Below are positions 1 through 5,652 of a stretch of 8,739 bases of DNA, one piece after another. Numbering within the stretch: the first letter of the stretch is position 1; each line of letters opens with the position of its first letter. The notes under the pieces are model-generated. The model had not been told where the DNA came from. It made no database searches and saw only the letters and a list, made by a program, of their open reading frames with translations. Source of the stretch: an uncultured Panacagrimonas sp. (GTDB taxonomy: Bacteria > Pseudomonadota > Gammaproteobacteria > Nevskiales > Nevskiaceae); contig CAMLNE010000175.1 in the NCBI GenBank assembly GCA_946481265.1, forward strand, positions 1 to 8,739. The letters run 5' to 3'. Both the position numbers and the translations under genes were made by a program.

Positions 1-2
1 CG

Positions 3-182
3 CTGTTCGCCGCGGGCCTGTGCGTCGGGCTGTCGCCGATGGTCCATGTGGAGTCCGAAGCACCGGACCTGGCCGCGATCATGGCGCCCGGCTGCATCGC
101 ACCCGCGTCGGGACCGCGCCGTCCGCTGAACGAAACGCGCGGGCGCGATACGGCGGCACCCGCTGCGACGGTGACCCATTAG
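3..182 (+). CDS. 3' end of an unrecognised protein, cut by the window start
   Basis: An open frame runs from the window edge to a TAG at 180-182, giving 59 visible residues. It begins with a hydrophobic stretch (LFAAGLCVGLSP), continues through MVHVESEAPDLAAI and a single Cys in a PGC motif, and ends in a Pro/Ala/Arg-rich tail that looks disordered. This could be a small exported or membrane-anchored protein whose N-terminal helix ends here. It does not resemble the C-terminus of a TolC/CusC channel or of CusF. It lies 75 bases upstream of the adaptor gene on the same strand, so it may be the preceding cistron of the metal operon. I chose this frame because it reaches the window edge and stops in a sensible place; at this GC content a 59-residue open frame can occur by chance. 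Function unknown. Confidence 0.4.
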   Translation: MFAAGLCVGLSPMVHVESEAPDLAAIMAPGCIAPASGPRRPLNETRGRDTAAPAATVTH

Positions 183-225
183 TTCCAGGCGCGAACCGGC
201 CTCGCGACCGGAACCTGCCCGATGC

Positions 226-251
226 CTGGAAGCCCCTCGGGGCTGGAAGCC
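226..251 (+). repeat. 9-bp direct repeat and small hairpin just upstream of the adaptor start
   Basis: CTGGAAGCC occurs at 226-234 and again at 243-251. Between and overlapping the copies, AGCCC (231-235) can pair with GGGCT (240-244) around a CTCG loop. The second copy contains the probable ribosome binding site GGAAG (245-249), so the hairpin's 3' arm touches it and could modulate translation of the adaptor. No T-run follows, so it does not look like an intrinsic terminator. The pairing is seen in the sequence; any regulatory role is inference. Confidence 0.35.
245..249 (+). promoter_or_regulatory. Ribosome binding site deciding the adaptor start
   Basis: GGAAG lies 8 bases before the ATG at 258. 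An in-frame ATG at 222 is also possible, but it would place 12 polar residues ahead of the hydrophobic signal segment and would include the Shine-Dalgarno-like sequence in the coding region. The start at 258 gives a normal export signal directly after MSKP. Confidence 0.6.
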
Positions 252-257
252 GATGTC

Positions 258-1847
258 ATGAGCAAGCCTGTCTACCTGTTGCTGGCCCTGCTGGGCGTGA
301 GCCTGTCGTTCGTTGGCGGTTACTACGTCGCCCGGCACGCCGCGCATTCGGCGCATGACCAGGATCCGGTTGTGGCCGCCGCCCCGGTTGCATCGGAGCA
401 GGCCGCAACGCCAGCGGCGCAATGGGTCTGCCCGATGCATCCGCACATCCACCAGGACCAGCCGGGAAGCTGTCCGATCTGCGGCATGCACCTGGTGGCA
501 GCGGAGCCGCCGTCGACGACGACGGAACCGCATCCAGACGCCCATCAGGCCGGACACTCGAACGATCACGATCACGATCACGATCACGAGCACGATCAGG
601 ACGTCGGGCACGGGCACGAGCACGAGCACGAGGCCGGGCACGGCGTTGCGGTTGTCGGTGCGGCGGATGCATCACGGCGCCTGCAGGACCCTGCAGCCGG
701 CAAACCGCTGTGGATCTGCCCGATGCACGCGCAGATCCAGCAGGACCAGCCGGGCCGATGCCCGATCTGCGGCATGGACCTGGTCCCGCACGTGGAGGCG
801 GCGGCGCAGGGCGCTGCGGACGGCGTGGTGGTGGACACCGCGCTGCAGCAGCGCCTGGGTGTGCGCCTGGTGACGGCGCAGCGGCGGCAGCTCGGCCGCG
901 TGATCCGCACCTGGGGCAGCGTGGCGCTGGACGAGTCCGCGCTGTTCGAGGTCAGCCCCAAGATCGACGGTTGGCTGCGCAAGCTGCACGTCTCGGCGGC
1001 CGGGCAGACGGTGCGCGAGGGGCAGCCCCTGTACGAGCTGTATTCGCCGGACCTGGTGCAGCGCCAGCGCGAATACATCGAGGTGATGCGCCGCGGCGAC
1101 ACGCTGCGCGAGAGCGTCGGCATGGTCGCCGGGCAGAACGCGCAGATGCTGGCCAGCCTGGCGCGGGAACGCATGCGCCTGCGGCAGCAGTTCGAGAACG
1201 CCGACATCGACAAGGACTTCATCCAGCGCATGGAAAAGTACCGGCGCACCGTCGACGTCGTGGTCATCCGCGCCACGCGTTCCGGCGTGGTGACGCGCAT
1301 CGGCGCGCGCGAGGGCAGCTACATCACGCCGCAGTCCAGCGTGGTGTCGCTGGCCGACCTGTCCCGGGTGTGGATCGACATCGCGCTCTACCCGGACCCG
1401 TCCGGATGGGTGTCGGCGGGGGACGCGGTCACGGCGACGCCGCAGGATGGCTCCGGCGTGGAGCTGCGTGGTCGCCTGCAGCTGCCGAAGACGGCGATCG
1501 ACCCGCGCAGCCGCAGCCAGCGCGGACGCCTGGTCGCGGACAACCCCGGGCAGCGGCTGCTGCCCGGCAGCTACCTGGACGTACGCATCGCGGCCGCGAC
1601 GCGCGAGGTGCTGGCCGTACCGCGTTCGGCGCTGGTCCCCGACGGCAGGGGCATGCACGTGATCCGGGCCCGCGGTGACGGCCGCTTCATGCCGGTCGCG
1701 GTGCAGACCGGCGCCATGGACGAGCTCTACGTCGAGATCGTCTCCGGCCTGGATGCCGGCGACGAGGTGGTCGCCAAGGGACAGTTCCTGCTCGATGCCG
1801 CCGCCTCGCTGCAGGCTGCGGCCGAACGCATGCGCGAAGGGCCCTGA
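258..1847 (+). CDS. cusB: CusB-type efflux RND periplasmic adaptor with two heavy-metal-binding modules and a His-rich linker
   Basis: This is the 529-residue membrane fusion (adaptor) subunit of a heavy-metal RND exporter, joining the inner-membrane pump to an outer-membrane channel in the periplasm. Residues 5-25 form one hydrophobic segment (signal anchor). Two short heavy-metal-binding modules follow: W56-V80 and W152-V176, each with the pattern CPMH...CPICGM. They match at 18 of 23 core positions. Between them, residues 92-129 carry 13 histidines, mostly HD, HE and HG pairs. The adaptor core starts near 193. Its barrel-sandwich halves are about 233-265 (ending in YSPDLVQRQREY, typical of CusB) and 336-370, with a helical hairpin between them. 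The beta-barrel is about 372-447 and the membrane-proximal domain 448-529 (KGQFLLDAAASL). E. coli CusB is about 407 residues and lacks the modules, so the extra length is N-terminal. The stop is 2 bases before the pump gene. Copper/silver is the likely substrate from the pump's residues; zinc or cobalt is less likely. Confidence 0.93.
   Translation: MSKPVYLLLALLGVSLSFVGGYYVARHAAHSAHDQDPVVAAAPVASEQAATPAAQWVCPMHPHIHQDQPGSCPICGMHLVAAEPPSTTTEPHPDAHQAGHSNDHDHDHDHEHDQDVGHGHEHEHEAGHGVAVVGAADASRRLQDPAAGKPLWICPMHAQIQQDQPGRCPICGMDLVPHVEAAAQGAADGVVVDTALQQRLGVRLVTAQRRQLGRVIRTWGSVALDESALFEVSPKIDGWLRKLHVSAAGQTVREGQPLYELYSPDLVQRQREYIEVMRRGDTLRESVGMVAGQNAQMLASLARERMRLRQQFENADIDKDFIQRMEKYRRTVDVVVIRATRSGVVTRIGAREGSYITPQSSVVSLADLSRVWIDIALYPDPSGWVSAGDAVTATPQDGSGVELRGRLQLPKTAIDPRSRSQRGRLVADNPGQRLLPGSYLDVRIAAATREVLAVPRSALVPDGRGMHVIRARGDGRFMPVAVQTGAMDELYVEIVSGLDAGDEVVAKGQFLLDAAASLQAAAERMREGP
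564..635 (+). repeat. GATCAC / GAGCAC hexanucleotide tandem repeat coding for the His-rich linker
   Basis: Four perfect GATCAC units run from 564 to 587, followed by GAGCAC (588-593) and a partial GATCAG (594-599). A second short GAGCAC cluster lies around 617-632. The repeat is in frame and encodes alternating Asp/Glu-His. Because the unit is 6 bases, a change in copy number would change the number of His residues without breaking the frame. The block also holds five GATC sites within about 35 bases. Confidence 0.8.
1836..1840 (+). promoter_or_regulatory. Ribosome binding site of the pump gene inside the adaptor's 3' end
   Basis: GAAGG lies 9 bases before the ATG at 1850 and within the last codons of the adaptor. 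With a 2-base gap between stop and start, this supports translational coupling of the two subunits on one transcript. Confidence 0.6.
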
Positions 1848-1849
1848 GC

Positions 1850-4800
1850 ATGGTTGCGCGCCTGATCGGATGGTCGCTGCGCAACCGCGGACTGGTGCTG
1901 CTCGCCAGTGCCCTGCTGGTGCTGGGCGGAATCCAGTCGGCGCGACAGATGCCGCTGGACGCCATTCCGGACCTGTCCGACACCCAGGTCATCGTCAAGG
2001 CGGCCTGGCCCGGCCAGTCGCCGCAGTCGGTCGAGGACCAGGTGACCTATCCGCTGGCCTCGGCGCTGCTGTCGGTGCCGCGCTCGACGGCGGTGCGTGG
2101 CTTCTCGATGTTCGGCGAGTCCTACCTGTACGTGATCTTCGAGGATGGAGCCGATCCCTACTGGGCACGTTCGCGCGTGCTCGAATATCTGGACCAGGCG
2201 GCGGCGCGACTGCCGGCGGGCGTGTCGCCCAGCCTGGGACCGGATGCCTCGGGCGTCGGCTGGGTGTTCGAGTACGCGCTGATCGATCGGCATCACCGCC
2301 ACGATCTGGACGAGCTGCGCGCGGTGCAGGACTTCTTCCTCAAGTACGAGCTGCAGAGCCTGCCGGGCGTCGCCGAGGTCGCGAGCATCGGCGGCCACGT
2401 GCGCCAGTTCCAGGTCGAGGTCGATCCCGACCGGCTTGCGGCGCAGGGACTGGGATTCGAGCAGGTGGCGCTGGCGGTGCGCGATGCCAACCGATCCGGT
2501 GGCGGTTCGGTGCTGGAGATGGCCGGCGCGGAGTACATGCTGCGCAGCCAGGCTTACCTGTCGAGCCTGGAGGACTTCCGGCAGATCTCCCTGGGCCTCG
2601 ACGCGCAGGGCACGCCGCTGCTGCTGCGCAATGTCGCCGAGGTCCGGCTCGGACCCGCCGCGCGCCGTGGCGTGGCCGAGCTGGACGGCGAGGGCGAGGT
2701 GGTCGGCGGCATCGTGGTGATGCGCCATGGCCAAAACGCGCTGGACACCATCGAGCGCGTCAAGGCAAGGCTCGACGAGTTGCGCGCGGGCCTGCCACCG
2801 GGCGTCGAGCTGGTCGTGACCTACGATCGCTCCGAGCTGATCGGGCGCGCGGTCGACAACCTGCGCGGCAAGCTGGTCGAGGAATCGCTGGCGGTGGCGC
2901 TGGTCTGCCTGCTGTTCCTGTTTCACCTGCGCTCCTCGCTGGTGGCGGTGCTGACCCTGCCGGTCGGCATCCTGGCCGCCTTCATCGTGATGAAGCTGCA
3001 GGGTGTGAGCGCGAACATCATGTCGCTGGGCGGGATCGCCATCGCGGTCGGCGCGATGGTCGATGCCGCGATCGTGATGATCGAGAACATGCACAAGCAT
3101 CTGGAGCGCAGCGATCCGCGTGCGGATCGCTGGGAGATCGCGCGCGCCAGCGCGCAGGAGGTCGGGCCGGCCCTGTTCTTTTCCCTGCTGATCATCACCG
3201 TGTCGTTCCTGCCGGTGTTCAGCCTGGTCGGCCAGGAAGGCCGGCTGTTCGCGCCGCTGGCGTACACCAAGACCTATGCGATGGCGGCCAGCGCGATGCT
3301 GGCGGTGACCCTGACGCCGGTACTGATGGGGTGCCTGGTCCGCGGCCGCGTGCGCGCGGAAAACGACAACCCGCTCAACCGCGCGCTGCAGGCGCTGTAC
3401 CGGCCGGCGCTGCTCGGCTCGCTGCGGCATCCGCGCATCGTGCTGCTGCTGGCACTGCTGCTGCTGGCGAGCCTGGCCTGGCCGCTGTCACGCCTGGGCA
3501 GTGAATTCATGCCGCCGCTGTACGAGGGTGACCTGCTGTACATGCCGACCACCTTGCCCGGCGTGTCGGTCGACGAGGCGGCCTCGATCCTGCAGGTCAC
3601 CGACCGCCTGATCCGTCAGATGCCGGAGGTCGAGCGCGTCTTCGGCAAGGCCGGACGCGCGGACACCGCGACCGATCCGGCGCCCCTGTCGATGCTCGAG
3701 ACCACCATCCTGCTCAAGCCGCGCAGCCAGTGGCCGGCCGGCCAGACCGTCGAGGGCCTGATCCGGCAGCTCGACCAGGCGGTGCGCCTGCCGGGCCTGA
3801 CCAACTCCTGGGGCTACCCGATCCGTACACGGATCGACATGCTGTCCACCGGCATCCGCAGCGCGGTGGGCGTGAAGGTCACCGGTCCGGATCTGCAGGG
3901 CATCGCGCAGCTGACCGCGCAGATCGAGGGTCTGGTGCGGGAAGTGCCCGGCACGCGGGCGGTGTTCGGCGATCGCCTGACCGGCGGGCGCTACATCGAT
4001 ATCGACATCGACCGCATGCGCGCCGCGCAGCACGGCCTGAGCGTGGCGCAGATCCAGCGCATGGTGGCGGGCGCCATCGGCGGCGAGGACATCGGCACCG
4101 TCATCGATGGCCGCCGACGCTTTCCGATCAACCTGCGTTATCCGCGGGCGCAGCGCGATTCGGTCGAAGCCCTGATGGCGAGCCGGGTCAGCACGCCGGA
4201 CGGTGCGCAGGTGCCCCTGGGCGTGCTCGCGAACATCTCGGTCAGCGAGGGCCCGGCCGAGATCAAGAGCGAGAACGGCCGGCTCACCGGCCATGTCTAC
4301 ATCGACATGCAGGACCGCGACCTCGGCGGTTACGTGGAGCGTGCGCGCCGGGCGGTCGCCGCCGGGCTGGACTTGCCGCCCGGCTATGCGGTCGAGTGGT
4401 CCGGCCAGTACCAGCACCTGCTGCATGCACGCGAGCGCCTGTCGTGGATCATCCCGCTGACCGTGGCGCTGGTGCTGCTGCTGCTGTACCTGCATTTCCG
4501 GGATGCGGTGAAGGTCCTGCTGGTCGCCATCTGCCTGCCGTTCTCGCTGGTCGGCGGTTTCTGGCTGACCTGGGCGCTGGGCTACAACCTGTCGGTGGCG
4601 GTGGCGGTGGGCTTCATCGCGCTGGCCGGTGTGGCGATCGAGTTCGGCGTGGTCATGCTGCTGTACATCGACAACGCCGTACGTGAACTGCGGGAGTCGG
4701 GCGCGAAGCTCGACGCCGACAGTCTCCTGCAGGCCACGGTGCACGGCGCGCTGCTGCGCCTGCGGCCGAAGACGATGACCGTGGCGGTGATCGTGGCGGG

Positions 4801-4963
4801 CCTGCTGCCGGTCATGTTCAGCGACGGCGCCGGTTCCGATGTCATGAAGCGCATCGCCGCTCCGCTGGTGGGCGGAATGCTGACCGCGCCGCTGCTGTCC
4901 CTGCTGGTGATGCCCGCGCTCTACCTGTCGTGGCAGCGCCGGCGGTACGCCTCGGAAGCCTGA
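1850..4963 (+). CDS. cusA: CusA-type heavy-metal RND efflux pump (Cu/Ag)
   Basis: This 1037-residue inner-membrane RND transporter uses proton flow to export metal ions; E. coli CusA has 1047. The N-terminus has TM1 (about 13-31) and the signature DAIPDLSDTQV. GAMVDAAIVMIEN in TM4 carries Asp405, the proton-relay aspartate of this family. Met565 (LLYMP), Met615 (PLSML) and Met664 (RIDML) have exactly the spacing (50 and 49) of E. coli Met573/623/672, the periplasmic Cu(I)/Ag(I) site, so monovalent copper/silver is the likely cargo rather than Zn/Co/Ni. Three transmembrane methionine relay pairs also appear present: M410/M493, M403/M478 and M391/M999. The fourth E. coli pair (M271/M755) appears replaced by Ala271 and Asp747. 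The second half repeats the RND fold, with the last helices near GFIALAGVAIEFGVVML and RIAAPLVGGM. The gene follows the adaptor by 2 bases. No frameshift or truncation is seen. Confidence 0.95.
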   Translation: MVARLIGWSLRNRGLVLLASALLVLGGIQSARQMPLDAIPDLSDTQVIVKAAWPGQSPQSVEDQVTYPLASALLSVPRSTAVRGFSMFGESYLYVIFEDGADPYWARSRVLEYLDQAAARLPAGVSPSLGPDASGVGWVFEYALIDRHHRHDLDELRAVQDFFLKYELQSLPGVAEVASIGGHVRQFQVEVDPDRLAAQGLGFEQVALAVRDANRSGGGSVLEMAGAEYMLRSQAYLSSLEDFRQISLGLDAQGTPLLLRNVAEVRLGPAARRGVAELDGEGEVVGGIVVMRHGQNALDTIERVKARLDELRAGLPPGVELVVTYDRSELIGRAVDNLRGKLVEESLAVALVCLLFLFHLRSSLVAVLTLPVGILAAFIVMKLQGVSANIMSLGGIAIAVGAMVDAAIVMIENMHKHLERSDPRADRWEIARASAQEVGPALFFSLLIITVSFLPVFSLVGQEGRLFAPLAYTKTYAMAASAMLAVTLTPVLMGCLVRGRVRAENDNPLNRALQALYRPALLGSLRHPRIVLLLALLLLASLAWPLSRLGSEFMPPLYEGDLLYMPTTLPGVSVDEAASILQVTDRLIRQMPEVERVFGKAGRADTATDPAPLSMLETTILLKPRSQWPAGQTVEGLIRQLDQAVRLPGLTNSWGYPIRTRIDMLSTGIRSAVGVKVTGPDLQGIAQLTAQIEGLVREVPGTRAVFGDRLTGGRYIDIDIDRMRAAQHGLSVAQIQRMVAGAIGGEDIGTVIDGRRRFPINLRYPRAQRDSVEALMASRVSTPDGAQVPLGVLANISVSEGPAEIKSENGRLTGHVYIDMQDRDLGGYVERARRAVAAGLDLPPGYAVEWSGQYQHLLHARERLSWIIPLTVALVLLLLYLHFRDAVKVLLVAICLPFSLVGGFWLTWALGYNLSVAVAVGFIALAGVAIEFGVVMLLYIDNAVRELRESGAKLDADSLLQATVHGALLRLRPKTMTVAVIVAGLLPVMFSDGAGSDVMKRIAAPLVGGMLTAPLLSLLVMPALYLSWQRRRYASEA

Positions 4964-5057
4964 GGCAGCGGATGCCGCGCGGGGCGGCGGGCGTATCGGC
5001 GGGCGTATACTCGGGACGGCCCGACAGGGCCGATCCCACCTGAAACAAGGCACCTGG
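4964..5057 (+). promoter_or_regulatory. Intergenic region with candidate promoter of the Rrf2 regulator
   Basis: This gap is 94 bases. TATACT at 5006-5011 is a good -10 candidate, but no convincing -35 is seen about 17 bases upstream (GC-rich). GCGTAT occurs at 4991-4996 and GCGTATAC at 5003-5010, forming a 12-base-spaced direct repeat overlapping the -10. AAGG (5047-5050) lies 7 bases before the ATG at 5058 as ribosome binding site. A weak GC hairpin (4974-4978 with 4984-4988) after the pump stop has no T-run. Confidence 0.45.
5017..5032 (+). promoter_or_regulatory. Inverted repeat at the expected transcription start of the Rrf2 gene
   Basis: CGGCCC (5017-5022) and GGGCCG (5027-5032) form a perfect 6-bp inverted repeat around GACA. 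It begins 5 bases after the candidate -10 TATACT, where transcription would start. It could be an operator for autorepression, which is common in Rrf2 regulators, or a 5' mRNA hairpin. It does not match the AT-rich NsrR consensus of E. coli (AAGATGYATTT type). Role is inferred. Confidence 0.35.
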
Positions 5058-5552
5058 ATGCAGTTGACCCGCTTCACCGATTACTCGCTTCGCACGCTGA
5101 TCTATGTCGCGATGCAGAAGGATCGGCGGGTGACGATCCAGGAGGTCGCGCAGCACTACGCGATCTCGAAGATGCACCTGGTCAAGGTCGTGCACCGGCT
5201 GGGCCAGCGCGGCTACATCGAGACGGTTCGCGGCCGCGACGGCGGGATCCGCCTGGCACGTGCCCCGGGGCAGATCAATGTCGGCGCCGTGATCCGCGAT
5301 ACCGAGGAACACATGGATATCGCGGAGTGCTTCGGCGGCAACAGGAGCTGCCGCCTGCTGCCGTCCTGTGTCCTGAAAACCGTCTTCGCCGAGGCGCGCA
5401 GGAATTTCCTGGCCACGCTGGACGCCTATCAGCTGTCGGACCTGCTGGTCGGCAAGGGCGCCCTGAAACCGGCGGAGCCGGACGCCGCCACGATCCAGTT
5501 GCCACCACGGATCCGCAGGAAGCTCGGCACCCGGCGCCAGCAGACGGGCTGA
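5058..5552 (+). CDS. nsrR: Rrf2-family Fe-S transcriptional regulator, NsrR type
   Basis: This 164-residue protein opens with MQLTRFTDYSLRTLIYVAMQ, the classic start of NsrR. NsrR is a nitric-oxide-sensing repressor whose Fe-S cluster is destroyed by NO, releasing genes for NO detoxification. The winged helix-turn-helix covers about 1-70, with the recognition part SKMHLVKVVHRLGQRGYIE and the wing RGRDGGIRLA. Three cysteines, C91, C98 and C104, lie in the cluster-binding loop; Asp8 matches the residue that serves as fourth ligand in Streptomyces NsrR. The first gap is six residues, slightly longer than in the E. coli (four) or Streptomyces (five) proteins as I recall them. The C-terminus is about 20 residues longer than usual and basic (RIRRKLGTRR). 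It sits 94 bases after the pump gene on the same strand and converges on the ThDP enzyme gene. No NO-detoxification gene is visible here, so targets are unknown. IscR is less likely given the N-terminus and cysteine layout. Confidence 0.87.
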   Translation: MQLTRFTDYSLRTLIYVAMQKDRRVTIQEVAQHYAISKMHLVKVVHRLGQRGYIETVRGRDGGIRLARAPGQINVGAVIRDTEEHMDIAECFGGNRSCRLLPSCVLKTVFAEARRNFLATLDAYQLSDLLVGKGALKPAEPDAATIQLPPRIRRKLGTRRQQTG

Positions 5553-5577
5553 TCGCCGCCGACCGCAGGTGGCCGGT

Positions 5578-5590
5578 GGACGTTGCGTCC
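5578..5590. terminator. Short hairpin in the convergent gap after the regulator
   Basis: GGACG (5578-5582) pairs with CGTCC (5586-5590) around TTG; GGCCGG blocks flank it on both sides (5571-5576 and 5591-5596) and can form an alternative stem. It lies 26 bases after the regulator's stop in the 100-base gap between two convergent genes. There is no T-run, so intrinsic termination is uncertain. Confidence 0.25.
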
Positions 5591-5609
5591 GGCCGGCATG
5601 GGGCAGGCG

Positions 5610-5643
5610 GGCAAGGAAGAGGTCCCCGGGGCGGGTCCGGGAC
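5610..5643 (-). terminator. Probable terminator of the ThDP enzyme gene
   Basis: Read on the minus strand, GTCCCGG (5643-5637) pairs with CCGGGGAC (5629-5622), giving 7 base pairs with one bulged base and a 7-base loop. A pyrimidine-rich stretch, CTCTTCCTTGC, follows. The stem starts 9 bases past the stop codon at 5653. The trailer has Ts but no continuous run, so it is plausible rather than certain. Confidence 0.45.
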
Positions 5644-5652
5644 GAAGCGGCG

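Noticed and set aside
564..635. CRISPR-like or satellite array
   Set aside because: The unit is 6 bases with no spacers and is in frame within a coding sequence; it is a simple codon repeat.
422..1678. 418-codon plus-strand frame and minus-strand frames over the adaptor gene
   Set aside because: Low-complexity Ala/Gly/Arg translations; the adaptor frame explains the region completely.
1675..3504. 609-codon plus-strand frame within the pump gene
   Set aside because: Arg/Gly/Ala-rich shadow of the CusA frame with no domain signal.
4964..5057. NsrR consensus operator upstream of the regulator
   Set aside because: No AT-rich AAGATGYATTT-type inverted repeat is present; only the GC-rich repeat at 5017-5032 is seen.
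1727..5077. Long minus-strand frames of 567 and 529 codons opposite the pump gene
   Set aside because: Gln/His/Arg-rich antisense shadows; CusA is intact and strongly conserved over the whole stretch.
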